From Deltaproteobacteria bacterium (GTDB lineage Bacteria > Desulfobacterota > Binatia > DP-6), in contig VBKF01000089.1 in NCBI GenBank assembly GCA_005888095.1, positions 144,794 to 208,793 of the forward strand: a stretch of DNA of 64,000 nt, given 5' to 3'. The translations under genes were made by a program, and so were the position numbers. Positions 15,565-24,116 of the stretch are shown piece by piece. The notes beneath the pieces were generated by a model, which saw nothing but the letters and a program-made list of their open reading frames with translations, was not told the origin of the DNA and did no database searches. Each line of letters opens with the position of its first letter. Position 1 is the stretch's first letter.

Positions 15565-17913
15565 TCAGCGGAAGAGCCGCCCGACCCAGCCGAACATCCG
15601 CCGCCCTCCCGCCCCGATGGCGCGCCCGCCGCCACGCAGCGCGTCCCCCAGCCCCTCGCCGACGGCGGTCCATACCGCGCGGTGCCGATCGCAGGGACGC
15701 TGGGGCTCGGTGCCGGCGAGGAACGGCTCACGCCGCACCTCGGGGCAGCCGGCCGTCGCGAGGAGTCCGGAGGAGGGGTCGACGTCCCGCCAGACGACGT
15801 CGTCGGGCACCTCGAACGGACGCCCCGCCCGGGGCCCGGCCGTCGCGCGCACGAAGTCGATCCAGATGGGCAGCGCGCCCTCGGCGCCGGTGAACCCGGT
15901 CGGCGCGCCGTCGTCGAAGCCCACCCAGACGCCGGCGATCACCTCGGGGGTGAAGCCGATGAACCAGGCGTCGCGGGTGTCGTCCGTCGTGCCGGTCTTG
16001 CCGGCCGCGGTGCCGTCGATCCCGGCGCGGCGGGCGGCGCGCGCGGTGCCGGTGTCCACGACACGCTCGAGGAGATGCGTGACCAGGTACGCGACGCCCG
16101 GGTCGAGCACTCGAGTCTCCTCGGCGCGCGCCGCGTACAGCGTCTCGCCGGCCGACGAGGTGATCGCCACCACCAGGTCCGCCGGCCGCTTGATGCCGCC
16201 GCTCGCGAACACGCCGTACGCCGCGGTGAGGTCGAGGAGCGAGGTCTCCGCGACCCCGAGGGCGAGGGACGGCACCATCGGCAGCGGCCCGGGGATACCC
16301 AGGTCGGCAGCGGCGCCGGCGACGGCGTCGAGACCGACGTCGAGCGCGAGGCGCGCGGTGGCGGCGTTGAGGGACTGGGCGAGCGCGTCCTCGAGCGGCA
16401 GGCTACCGTGGAAGACGCCGTCGTAGTTCGCGGGCCGCCACACGTGGCCGCCCGCCGCCACCGCGAGCGGTGAGTCGTCGAGCGGTGAGACGACCGTGCG
16501 CGCGGACATGTCGGGGCGCCGGGCGGGATCGAGCGCGGCCAGGTAGACGAAGGGTTTGAACGCCGAGCCCGGCTGGCGGCGCGCCCGCACGGCGCGATCG
16601 AGCGGGCTCGACCCGTAGTCGTGCCCCCCGACGAGGGCGAGGATGCGGCCGCTGGTGGGGTCGAGCGCGACCAGCGCCGCCTGCAGGGGCCCCGGGTCGC
16701 GCCGGCGCCGTGCCCGCGCCCGATCGGACGACTCCAGCCGCCGCCGGACGGCGCGCTCGGCCTCGCGCTGCGCGTCGGCGTCGACGGCGGTGAAGACCGC
16801 AAGCCCCGGCGCGCGGGCCGCGTCCGGCGGCAGCAGGCGGCCGAGCTCGCGCGCGACCTCGTCGGCGACGTAGAGCGCGCCGACGGGCCGGGCATGAGGC
16901 GCCGCCAGACGCAGCGGCTCGCCCCGCGCCCGTTGCCCCGCGGCCTGGTCGAGCGCGCCGTCCTCGACCATCGCCGCCAGGACGCGGTTGCGCCGGGCGA
17001 GCGCCGCGGCCGCATGCTGGCGCGGCGCGAGTCCGTTCGGCGAGCGGATGATGCCGGCGAGGAGGGCGCACTCGGCGGGGCCGAGCTCGCCGAGCGGCTT
17101 CGCGAAGTAGGCGTCCGCCGCCTCGGCGAAGCCGTGGATCGGGACCGCGCCGTCCTCGCCGAGGTAGACCGAGGCGAGGTAGCGGCGGAGGATCTCCTCC
17201 TTGGTCGCGTGCGCCTCGAGCAGGAGCGCCAGCACGGCTTCGCGCGCCTTGCGCCCGAGCGTGCGGCGCGGCGTCAGGAAGACGTTCTTCGCGAGCTGCT
17301 GCGAGATCGTGCTGCCTCCCTGCCGTCGCCCCCCCGCGCGCAGGTCGGCGAGCAGCGCACGGGCGATGGCCGTCGGATCGATGCCGGGATGGTGGAAGAA
17401 GTGTCGGTCCTCGGCGGCGAGCACGGCGGCCCGGCAGGCGGGCGGCGCGGGATCGGCGCCGGCGTCGAGCGCGCCGCCGCTGCGGCCGAGCGTGGCCAGC
17501 ACCTCGGGCTCGAGGTCGAGCGTGTCGAGCGGCGTGCCGTCGGCGGCGCGGATGTCCGCGACGCGCCGGCCCTGCACGGCGACGCGCGCCGGGCGCGGGG
17601 CGGGCGCCCACGGCGCAGGCGACGGGCGCGGCGCGATCTCCACCGCGCCGCCCGCCGCGCGGTAGGAGCCGGCCACGAGCGCGTCGCCCGCGGCCTGCCG
17701 GTAGCCGAGGCGGGCGAGCTTGCGCGCGAGCGAGCCGCCCGGCACCGGCGCGTCGCGGCGCAGCACGGTGGGTGCCGCATAGATGCGCACGGCGCCGAGC
17801 GCGGGGCCCGCGAGGTAAGCGCGCACCTGGCGGTCGAGCCGCGCGAGCGCGATTCCGCCGATTGCCGCGAGGGCCACGGCGACGAGCACCAGGACGCGGC
17901 GCAGGCGCGGCAT
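15565..17913 (-). CDS. mrcB: Penicillin-binding protein 1B-type transglycosylase/transpeptidase
   Basis: A 782-residue bifunctional peptidoglycan synthase. It has one N-terminal membrane anchor (VLVLVAVALAAIGGIALA) and a UB2H-like domain (RIYAAPTVLRRDAPV, KLARLGY) that marks the PBP1b class. The GT51 transglycosylase carries EDRHFFHHPGID with the catalytic Glu, and GGSTISQQLAKNVFL. The transpeptidase has the S-x-x-K serine in GSAFKPFVYLAAL, SLN, and KTGTTDD. It polymerises lipid II and cross-links the wall in the periplasm. ATG 17913 places the anchor at the very N-terminus; an ATG 39 bp upstream is less likely. Confidence 0.95.
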   Translation of the reverse strand: MPRLRRVLVLVAVALAAIGGIALARLDRQVRAYLAGPALGAVRIYAAPTVLRRDAPVPGGSLARKLARLGYRQAAGDALVAGSYRAAGGAVEIAPRPSPAPWAPAPRPARVAVQGRRVADIRAADGTPLDTLDLEPEVLATLGRSGGALDAGADPAPPACRAAVLAAEDRHFFHHPGIDPTAIARALLADLRAGGRRQGGSTISQQLAKNVFLTPRRTLGRKAREAVLALLLEAHATKEEILRRYLASVYLGEDGAVPIHGFAEAADAYFAKPLGELGPAECALLAGIIRSPNGLAPRQHAAAALARRNRVLAAMVEDGALDQAAGQRARGEPLRLAAPHARPVGALYVADEVARELGRLLPPDAARAPGLAVFTAVDADAQREAERAVRRRLESSDRARARRRRDPGPLQAALVALDPTSGRILALVGGHDYGSSPLDRAVRARRQPGSAFKPFVYLAALDPARRPDMSARTVVSPLDDSPLAVAAGGHVWRPANYDGVFHGSLPLEDALAQSLNAATARLALDVGLDAVAGAAADLGIPGPLPMVPSLALGVAETSLLDLTAAYGVFASGGIKRPADLVVAITSSAGETLYAARAEETRVLDPGVAYLVTHLLERVVDTGTARAARRAGIDGTAAGKTGTTDDTRDAWFIGFTPEVIAGVWVGFDDGAPTGFTGAEGALPIWIDFVRATAGPRAGRPFEVPDDVVWRDVDPSSGLLATAGCPEVRREPFLAGTEPQRPCDRHRAVWTAVGEGLGDALRGGGRAIGAGGRRMFGWVGRLFR

Positions 17914-17934
17914 CGTCCTCCGATTCGTAGCACA

Positions 17935-17966
17935 CGGTGGCGCGGCGTCCACCGCCGAGTTTTTTT
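17935..17966 (+). terminator. Possible orphan intrinsic terminator
   Basis: On the + strand a 6-bp stem CGGTGG/CCACCG (17935-17940/17949-17954, 8-nt loop) is followed after 5 bases by seven T's (17960-17966). No + strand gene ends here; the PBP1b gene starts on the opposite strand at 17913. It may stop antisense transcription from the PBP1b region or guard the following small ORF. Confidence 0.4.
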
Positions 17967-18015
17967 CGTGTGGCCGACTTGTCAGCGCGGTCGCACGGCG
18001 CTATGAGCCGAACGT

Positions 18016-18231
18016 ATGCAGGAAGTCATGCGCCGGCCGCATCCGGGCCCGCCGCAGAGTCAGACCGATCAGTTCGACGCGATGGTCCAGGGGCTGCGCG
18101 ACAGCGCGGACCTCCTCGAGCGCCTCGGACGCGACGTCGCCGTGCGCTCGATCCTCGTCGACGTGCTCGCCGACCTGCTGAACGGCTCGATGGCGACCGT
18201 TCGCTTCGTGGCGAGCGCGCTGCTCGGCTGA
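18016..18231 (+). CDS. Small hypothetical protein
   Basis: A 71-residue product with no recognisable domain. The first 15 residues are Pro-rich and likely disordered. The rest could form two helices (FDAMVQGLRDSADLLERLG and VRSILVDVLADLLNGSMATVRFVASALLG), the last one hydrophobic enough to touch a membrane. Third codon positions are almost all G or C as in neighbouring genes, which favours a real gene, but no clear ribosome binding site precedes ATG 18016; ATG 18028 is an alternative. It lies 70 bp before the acyl-CoA dehydrogenase pair, so it could belong to the same transcript. Confidence 0.45.
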   Translation: MQEVMRRPHPGPPQSQTDQFDAMVQGLRDSADLLERLGRDVAVRSILVDVLADLLNGSMATVRFVASALLG

Positions 18232-18301
18232 GCCCCCGCGCGCGGGTTTGTCTCGGCGCCCTGGATCCTGGTAAGCGATCCGGAGGGAAGGAGGAGAGCC
18301 G

Positions 18302-19513
18302 GTGAACCTCGCCTACAGCGCAGAGTACGAACGCTTCCGCACCGAGGTGCGCCGCTTCCTCGTCGAGCACTGGAGCGAGCCGGGGGGCGAGCGAGCCGCC
18401 AGCCTCGCCGACCTGACCGGCGCGCACGTCCGGACCGACGCGCGCGCCACCGCGTTCCGCCTGCTGGCGATCGAGCGCGGCTACCTCTACCGCCACGTGC
18501 CGCGGCGCTACGGCGGCTCGGAGCAGCCCGCCGATCCGCTCAAGTCGGCGATCATCGCCGATGAGTTCCGTCGCGTCCGTGCGCCCTACGAGATCATGGG
18601 CCAGGGGCCGAGCATGCTCGTGCCCACGCTGCTCGAGCACGGCACCGAGGCGCAGAAGGAGCGCTTCATCCGCGACACCCTGCTCGGCACGCTCCGCTGG
18701 TGCCAGGGCTACAGCGAGCCGGGCGCGGGCAGCGATCTCGCCTCGCTCCGCACGCGGGCCATCCTCGACGACGGCCACTGGGTGGTGACCGGCCAGAAGA
18801 TCTGGACCTCGAACGCGCAGGACGCCGAGTGGATGTTCGCCCTGGTGCGGACGGAGCCCGAGAAGCCGAAGCACGACGGCTTGAGCTACCTCCTGATCGA
18901 CATGAAGACCCCCGGCATCGAGGTGCGTCCGCTCCGCCAGATGACGGGCGACGCCGACTTCAACGAGGTCTTCCTCGAGAACGCGCGCGTGCCCGAGGAG
19001 AACATCGTCGGCAGGCGGGGTCAGGGCTGGGTGGTCAGTCGCTCGACGCTCAAGCACGAGCGGGCGCTGATCGGCGGCGCACACCTGACGCGGCGCACGT
19101 TCGACGGGCTCGTGATGCTCGCGCGCGCGCTCGAGCGCGACGGCCGGCCCGCGATCCAGGATCCGGTCATCCGCAACCGCCTGGCCGAGCTCGAGGCACG
19201 GCTGCTCGCGGCCGAGTACCACGGCTACCGTCTCCTCACCATGAGCGCGCGTGGAACCGAGCCGGGGCTCGCCGCCCTGGTCACCAAGCTCTACTCGACG
19301 GTCCTCGGCTACGACATCGCGAAGCTCGCCATGGACGTCATGGCCGATCGCGGGCTGCTCGCCCCGGGCGAGGCGAACGCGCCCGCCATGGGCATGTTCG
19401 GCCTCGCCTACATGTGGTCGCTCGGCGTGCTGATCGCCGGGGGGGCCGCCAACATCCAGCGCAACATCGTCGCCGAGCGCGGCCTCGGGCTGCCGCGCGA
19501 TCCCCGGAAGTAG
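18302..19513 (+). CDS. Acyl-CoA dehydrogenase family protein (subunit 1 of pair)
   Basis: A 403-residue flavoprotein of the acyl-CoA dehydrogenase family. It shows FAD/substrate blocks WCQGYSEPGAGSDLASLRTRA near residue 135 and VVTGQKIWTSNAQDAEWMFALVRT near 160, a central beta-domain, and a C-terminal helical domain ending ANIQRNIVAERGLGLPRDP. Such FadE17-like proteins are often encoded next to a second, shorter homologue and form heteromers acting on steroid or branched side-chain CoA esters (family knowledge). That is the case here. GTG 18302 follows a GGAGG-rich leader. Confidence 0.93.
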   Translation: MNLAYSAEYERFRTEVRRFLVEHWSEPGGERAASLADLTGAHVRTDARATAFRLLAIERGYLYRHVPRRYGGSEQPADPLKSAIIADEFRRVRAPYEIMGQGPSMLVPTLLEHGTEAQKERFIRDTLLGTLRWCQGYSEPGAGSDLASLRTRAILDDGHWVVTGQKIWTSNAQDAEWMFALVRTEPEKPKHDGLSYLLIDMKTPGIEVRPLRQMTGDADFNEVFLENARVPEENIVGRRGQGWVVSRSTLKHERALIGGAHLTRRTFDGLVMLARALERDGRPAIQDPVIRNRLAELEARLLAAEYHGYRLLTMSARGTEPGLAALVTKLYSTVLGYDIAKLAMDVMADRGLLAPGEANAPAMGMFGLAYMWSLGVLIAGGAANIQRNIVAERGLGLPRDPRK

Positions 19514-19576
19514 GCGGCGGCGGAGCGCCATCGCGGAGCGCGCCAGCGCGGAGCATGATTCAGAGCGGAGCGTGAT
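19514..19576 (+). repeat. Short GCGGAGC repeats between the two dehydrogenase genes
   Basis: The 63-bp gap carries the heptamer GCGGAGC four times at roughly 15-17 bp steps, the last copy 8 bp before the ATG of the second dehydrogenase. The purine-rich copies could each pair weakly with 16S rRNA, but the regular spacing is unusual. Nothing else is visible in the gap. Confidence 0.5.
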
Positions 19577-20665
19577 ATGGACTTCGGCCTCTCCGACGAC
19601 CAGCTTCTCCTGAAGGACACGATCCGCCGCTACCTCGAGAGCGAGTGCCCGACGACGCGCGTCCGGGCGATCATGGAGAGCGAGACCGGACACGACCCCG
19701 CCCTCTGGCAGGGCCTTGCCGACCTCGGTGTCCCGGGGCTGGCCATCCCGACCGCCCACGGCGGCTCCGGGCTCGAGCTGCTCGACCTCGCGCTCGCCGC
19801 CGAGGAGCTCGGCTGGGCATGCACACCGGGGCCGTTCCTCGCCTGCGCGATGGCGGCGGGGGCGCTCGTCGCAAGCGACGACGCCGACGCCAGAGCCCGC
19901 TGGCTTCCCGCCGTTGCCGCCGGGCACGCGATCGTGACCCTGGCCCTCGGCGAGGACGGCGGGGTGTGGGACGCAGCGCGGCTCACGACGCGCGCGCGCG
20001 ACGGCCGGCTCGACGGCCGCAAGCCCCTCGTCCCGGCGGCTGCGGTCGCCGACGCGATCCTGGTGGCGGCCGTGGATGACGACGGACCCGGCCTGTGGCT
20101 CGTCGAGCGGCGCGCTCCCGGAGTCGACGTCGCGCCGCTCCGTGGCACCGACATGACGCGTCGGGTGTCCGAGGTCACCCTCGCCGACGCCCCGGCAACG
20201 CAGGTGGCGGCGGGCCGGCGGGCGATCGACCGGGCGCGCGACGCCGGGCTCGTGCTGCTTGCCGCCGACGCCTACGGGGGAGCGCGCCGGTGTCTGGAGA
20301 TGACGGTTCGCTACGCGCTCGCGCGCGAGCAGTTCGGGCAGCCCATCGGCGCCTTCCAGGGGGTGAAGCACCAGCTCGCGGACCTCGCGACCGACCTCGA
20401 GCCGGCGCTCTCGCTCTGGTGGTACGCCGCGCACGCGCACGATCACATCCCGGATCGCGCCGAGCGGCATGCGGCGCTCGCCAAGGCGCACCTGACCGAC
20501 CTCTACGACCGCGCCGCCCGCGTCGCGACCGAGCTGCACGGCGGCATCGGCTTCACCTGGGAGTACGACCTCCACCTCTGGTTCCGCCGCGCGGTGTTCG
20601 ACCGCGCCTTCCTGGGCGACGCCGAGTCTCACCGCCTGCGGGCGGCCGACCTCGCGGGCTGGTAG
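19577..20665 (+). CDS. Acyl-CoA dehydrogenase family protein (subunit 2 of pair)
   Basis: A 362-residue acyl-CoA dehydrogenase homologue, shorter than its neighbour. It keeps the N-terminal helical entry (LSDDQLLLKDTIRRYLESE), a reduced central domain, and a clear C-terminal domain: YALAREQFGQPIGAFQGVKH near residue 250 and ELHGGIGFTWEYDLHLWFRRA near 320, with a Glu at the usual catalytic region. The N-terminal/middle part is divergent, as in heteromeric FadE pairs where only one interface builds a full FAD site. It sits 63 bp downstream of subunit 1 and converges on the ABC ATPase gene with a 4-bp gap. Confidence 0.92.
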   Translation: MDFGLSDDQLLLKDTIRRYLESECPTTRVRAIMESETGHDPALWQGLADLGVPGLAIPTAHGGSGLELLDLALAAEELGWACTPGPFLACAMAAGALVASDDADARARWLPAVAAGHAIVTLALGEDGGVWDAARLTTRARDGRLDGRKPLVPAAAVADAILVAAVDDDGPGLWLVERRAPGVDVAPLRGTDMTRRVSEVTLADAPATQVAAGRRAIDRARDAGLVLLAADAYGGARRCLEMTVRYALAREQFGQPIGAFQGVKHQLADLATDLEPALSLWWYAAHAHDHIPDRAERHAALAKAHLTDLYDRAARVATELHGGIGFTWEYDLHLWFRRAVFDRAFLGDAESHRLRAADLAGW

Positions 20666-20669
20666 CGGC

Positions 20670-21347
20670 TCAGGCGGCCGGCGCGCCGACGACCACGCCG
20701 TCGTTCAGGGTGATGACGCGCGTGCCGAAGGTGGCCGCCCGGGGGTCGTGCGTGACCAGGACGACCGTGCACCCGCGTTCGGCATGGGCGCGGCGGATGA
20801 GCGAGAGGATCTGCTCCCCCGTGGCCGTGTCGAGATTGCCGGTGGGCTCGTCGGCGAGGATCAGGCGCGGCTCGATGACCAGGGCACGGGCGACGGCGGC
20901 GCGCTGCATCTCGCCGCCGGACAGCTCGTCGGGCCGGTGCCGCCGGCGGTGGGCGAGCCCCACCTGCTCGAGCGCCGCGAGCGCACGGGGGCGAGCGTCG
21001 CGCGCGCGAGCCCCGTCGAGGAGAAGCGGCAGTGCGACGTTCTCCTCGGCCGACAGCGTGGGGAGGAGGTTGAAGAACTGGAATACGATGCCGATCCTGC
21101 GCCGGCGGAACACGGTCAGCTCGTCGTCGCTCAGGCGGGAGAGGAGCGCGCCGTCGATGCGGATCTCGCCCGCGCTCGGGACGTCGAGGCCGCCGATCAG
21201 GTGCAGCAGCGTGCTCTTGCCCGACCCGCTCGGACCCCGAATGGCCACGAACTCGCCCGCCGCGACCTCGAAGGACACGCCGGCCAGCGCCCGCACCTCG
21301 GTCTCGCCCTGCCGGAAGACCTTGTGCACGTCCGAGAGCGCGATCAT
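20670..21347 (-). CDS. LolD/MacB-type ABC transporter ATP-binding protein, no adjacent permease
   Basis: A 225-residue ABC ATPase with Walker A GPSGSGKSTLLHLIGG near residue 39, Q-loop FQFFNLLPTLSAEEN, signature LSGGEMQRAAVARAL and Walker B LILADEPTGNLD, followed by the switch His in VLVTHD. The EPTGNLD and FQFFNLLP wording is typical of the LolD/MacB/FtsE group, which partners FtsX-like permeases for lipoprotein release, peptide export or cell division. No permease gene lies within several kilobases; the only one in the window is at 59977-62550. It is divergently placed from the TraT lipoprotein gene. Confidence 0.93.
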   Translation of the reverse strand: MIALSDVHKVFRQGETEVRALAGVSFEVAAGEFVAIRGPSGSGKSTLLHLIGGLDVPSAGEIRIDGALLSRLSDDELTVFRRRRIGIVFQFFNLLPTLSAEENVALPLLLDGARARDARPRALAALEQVGLAHRRRHRPDELSGGEMQRAAVARALVIEPRLILADEPTGNLDTATGEQILSLIRRAHAERGCTVVLVTHDPRAATFGTRVITLNDGVVVGAPAA

Positions 21348-21456
21348 CGGAGCCGGGGCTGCCGAGGCCTGCTCGCACGTTCACTCGAACCGCGGGCCTC
21401 GTGCACGCGTCCGTACACGATCGGAGCCGATCTGTCACGCCTGGACACGCCGACCA

Positions 21457-21486
21457 TTGACAAACTGGTCGACGCTGCCCTACGAA
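21457..21486 (+). promoter_or_regulatory. Probable sigma-70-type promoter for traT
   Basis: A perfect TTGACA (21457-21462), an 18-bp spacer, then TACGAA (21481-21486). Transcription would begin around 21493, almost at the first in-frame ATG (21495), so the mRNA may be leaderless, or the real start may be ATG 21582. Confidence 0.5.
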
Positions 21487-21494
21487 CGGTGCCC

Positions 21495-22397
21495 ATGCAG
21501 CCGACTTCGGGCACGCAGGTCCTTGTCCGGATCGTCAACGAGGCCTCATCGACGCGCGGGGCTCGCCGCCTCGGCTGCCTCATGCTTGCTCTGGCGGTCC
21601 TCTTCGGCGCAGGAGGCTGTACCGCTGTCGGGCGCGGCATGAGCGGCGCGGTGGGAAGCAAGTATGCGAAGGCGGACTCGGGGATCACGTGGAACGTCCC
21701 GGCGCCGGAGCTCGAGCTGACGGGCGGCAACCGCACGGCGTATCTCAGCTACCGCAACATCTCGGACGCTAGCGACATCGACCTGCGCTCCGCCTTCCAG
21801 GGCGGCATTCAGGACCGTGGCTACCGCGTCGTCGACAACCCCGAGCAGGCGACGTATCGGCTCCGCGTGACGGTTCGCTACTTCGGCGAGAACGAAGCCG
21901 CCGACGGGGGCGAGAGTCTGGCCGCGGGCCTCGGCGTGATCAGCGGAGCGGCAGTGGGCGTCGGGACGGGCATCGGCGTCGCGCGCGCGACGGGGAGCGG
22001 GATCGCCGGCGGTATCACCGGTGGCGTGGCCGGCGCGGCGGCGGGTCTCGCGGTGAACAGCGCCATGCAAGTGCGGGAATGGGACGCGATCGCCGACATC
22101 GTGCTGGAAGAGCGGCTGCCCAAGCCGGTGGACGTGGACGTGCAGTCGGACCGGAGCACGGAGTCGACGACGGCCACCGGTGCCGTCACGGCGCACGGTG
22201 GCACGCGCGGCACCAGTGTGGGGGGCGGCGCCCGTGACGCCACGAGCGCAACCATGGCGATCAAGCGGAAGACCAACTACTTCCCGCATGGGATCCGGGT
22301 CACCGGGTGGGCGCGCCAGGTCCGCATGACGCGCGAAGAAGCGATCCCGCTGATTCAGGGACACCTGCGCAGCGCCGTGCCCAATCTTCTTCCCTGA
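21495..22397 (+). CDS. traT: TraT-family complement-resistance/surface-exclusion lipoprotein
   Basis: A 300-residue predicted outer-membrane lipoprotein. The N-terminus has RR, a hydrophobic core LMLALAVLFGAGG and the Cys at about residue 42 for acylation. The body follows TraT: TAYLSYRNISDASDIDL, a YRVVDNPEQATY segment, a Gly/Ala-rich double transmembrane-like region (about 150-195), WDAIADIVLEER and the C-terminal QVRMTREEAIPLIQ. TraT from F-type plasmids blocks mating-pair formation and complement. No conjugation genes are nearby, so here it is a chromosomal homologue. The first ATG is used; an internal ATG at 21582 would give a shorter signal peptide. Confidence 0.85.
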   Translation: MQPTSGTQVLVRIVNEASSTRGARRLGCLMLALAVLFGAGGCTAVGRGMSGAVGSKYAKADSGITWNVPAPELELTGGNRTAYLSYRNISDASDIDLRSAFQGGIQDRGYRVVDNPEQATYRLRVTVRYFGENEAADGGESLAAGLGVISGAAVGVGTGIGVARATGSGIAGGITGGVAGAAAGLAVNSAMQVREWDAIADIVLEERLPKPVDVDVQSDRSTESTTATGAVTAHGGTRGTSVGGGARDATSATMAIKRKTNYFPHGIRVTGWARQVRMTREEAIPLIQGHLRSAVPNLLP

Positions 22398-22421
22398 AAC
22401 GCGCCCCACCCGAGGTGCCGT

Positions 22422-22456
22422 GGCGTCTGCGGCCTTGACGGACGCCGACCTTTTTT
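22422..22456 (+). terminator. Intrinsic terminator after traT
   Basis: GGCGTC (22422-22427) pairs with GACGCC (22441-22446) over a 13-nt loop, followed by six T's at 22451-22456. It separates traT from the LsrF operon. Confidence 0.6.
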
Positions 22457-22502
22457 GAGATCGTCGGCCCGCGTACCGCTTCGCGCGCGAGGAGAGACGA
22501 AG

Positions 22503-23408
22503 GTGCCCGACGTCGACGATCTGAAGGACACGAAGAACTACCACCTGGACGTGCCGGTCAAGCGGGAGGCCTTCTTCCTGAAGGGCGCGGGCGCCCTCGA
22601 CTGGGGCATGCAGAGCCGCCTCGCCCGGGTCTTCAGCCCGGTGTCGGGGCGGACCGTCATGCTCGCGATCGACCACGGCTACTTCCAGGGCCCGACCGCA
22701 GGCCTCGAGCGGGTCGACGTGAACATCCTCCCGCTGCTTCCGTACGCCACCGCGCTGATGTGCACGCGCGGCATCCTGCGCACCACCGTGCCGCCCACGT
22801 TCACGAACGGCGTCGTGCTGCGCGCGAGCGGGGGGCCGAGCATCCTGAAGGAGCTGTCGAACGAGCAGCTCGCGGTCGACGTCGAGGACGCGGCGCGCCT
22901 CAACGTGGCGGCGGTGGCGGTGCAGGTGTTCATCGGCGGCGAGTTCGAGACGCAGTCGGTGCAGAACCTGACCCGGCTGGTCGACCTCGGCCTGCGCGTG
23001 GGGATACCGACCCTCGGTGTCACGGCCGTCGGCAAGAGCATGACGCGCGACGCCCGCTACTTCCGGCTCGCCACCCGCATCTGCGCCGAGCTGGGCGCGC
23101 ACTTCGTGAAGACGTACTACGTCGAACAGGGCTTCGAGACGGTGACCGCCTCCTGTCCGGTGCCGATCGTGATGGCGGGCGGGAAGAAGCTTCCCGAGCT
23201 CGACGCGCTGACGATGGCCTACCGGGCCGTGTCCGAGGGCGCCGCCGGCGTCGACATGGGCCGGAACATCTTCCAGTCCGAGGCGCCGGTCGCGATGATC
23301 CAGGCGGTCGGGGCAGTCGTCCACCAGCTCCTGAAGCCCGAGCAGGCATACGATCTGTACCAGACGCTGCGGCGCGACGAGCAGCGTGGCCGGCGCGTTG
23401 CCGTCTAA
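22503..23408 (+). CDS. lsrF: LsrF-type 3-hydroxy-5-phosphonooxypentane-2,4-dione thiolase
   Basis: A 301-residue TIM-barrel enzyme very close to LsrF. Shared runs include [50 protein letters not shown] and [17 protein letters not shown]. The Lys in FVKTYY falls at residue 203, the Schiff-base Lys position of E. coli LsrF. There the enzyme moves an acetyl group from phospho-AI-2 breakdown product to CoA. No lsrK, lsrACDB, lsrG or lsrR is visible, so here it may serve another phospho-sugar route. GTG 22503 follows GAGGAG. The end overlaps the epimerase gene by 23 bp. Confidence 0.93.
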   Translation: MPDVDDLKDTKNYHLDVPVKREAFFLKGAGALDWGMQSRLARVFSPVSGRTVMLAIDHGYFQGPTAGLERVDVNILPLLPYATALMCTRGILRTTVPPTFTNGVVLRASGGPSILKELSNEQLAVDVEDAARLNVAAVAVQVFIGGEFETQSVQNLTRLVDLGLRVGIPTLGVTAVGKSMTRDARYFRLATRICAELGAHFVKTYYVEQGFETVTASCPVPIVMAGGKKLPELDALTMAYRAVSEGAAGVDMGRNIFQSEAPVAMIQAVGAVVHQLLKPEQAYDLYQTLRRDEQRGRRVAV

Positions 23409-24111
23409 CCTCGTCGCCCGCCTCGCGAGCCTCGCGCCGACGATCAGCGTCGGCATCCTGACGGCGGACCTGATGGCGCTCGGCGCCGACCTCGCACGCC
23501 TCGACGGCACGGGCGTGCCGCTCCTCCACTTCGACGTGATGGACGGCTGCTTCACGCCGATGATGACCATCGGCCCGCCGCTGGTGAAGGCGGTGCGCAC
23601 GCCGCTCTGGAAGGACGTGCATCTGATGATCGAGGAGCCGCTCGAGAAGCTCGGCGACTACGTGGCGGCCGGCGCCGACGTCGTCACGGTGCACGCCGAG
23701 TCGTGCACGCACGTCCATCGCGTCCTCCAGCGGCTCGGCACGATGGAGAACGCGAACGATCCGGCGCGCGGCATCGTCCGCGGCCTGGCCCTCAACCCGG
23801 GCACGCCGCTCGAGGTCCTCGAGCCGCTGCTCGACGAGCTCGACCTCGTGCACCTGCTCGCCATCAACCCCGGCTGGGGCGGCCAGAAGTTCCTGCCGGC
23901 GACCATCGGCCGGATCGCACGCGCGCGGCGCCTGCTCGAGCGCGCGGGACACCGGATCCTTCTCGGCGTCGACGGCGGGGTCACGCGCGACAACATCGGT
24001 ATGCTCGCCGGCACGGGCGTGGACGTCGTCGTGACGGGCAGCGCCGTTTTCGACGGCAAGGCGCCGGCCGAGAACGCGCGCGCCATGCTGGCCGCGCTCC
24101 GCGCCGGGTAG
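23386..24111 (+). CDS. Ribulose-phosphate 3-epimerase family protein
   Basis: A 241-residue TIM-barrel of the Rpe/AlsE family, which epimerises ketose phosphates at C3 with a divalent metal. Visible active-site strands are [23 protein letters not shown] (metal His/Asp and catalytic Asp), [28 protein letters not shown] and ILGVDGGV-like DGGV near residue 200. GTG 23386 lies inside the end of lsrF, so translation is coupled. It diverges enough from housekeeping Rpe (longer [10 protein letters not shown] insertion near 125) to suggest a dedicated substrate in this operon. Confidence 0.9.
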   Translation: MAGALPSNLVARLASLAPTISVGILTADLMALGADLARLDGTGVPLLHFDVMDGCFTPMMTIGPPLVKAVRTPLWKDVHLMIEEPLEKLGDYVAAGADVVTVHAESCTHVHRVLQRLGTMENANDPARGIVRGLALNPGTPLEVLEPLLDELDLVHLLAINPGWGGQKFLPATIGRIARARRLLERAGHRILLGVDGGVTRDNIGMLAGTGVDVVVTGSAVFDGKAPAENARAMLAALRAG

Positions 24112-24116
24112 CGGGG

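Noticed and set aside
13496..16426. 976-codon open frame on the + strand
   Set aside because: Runs antisense through the antiporter, HhH and PBP1b genes; no recognisable domain.
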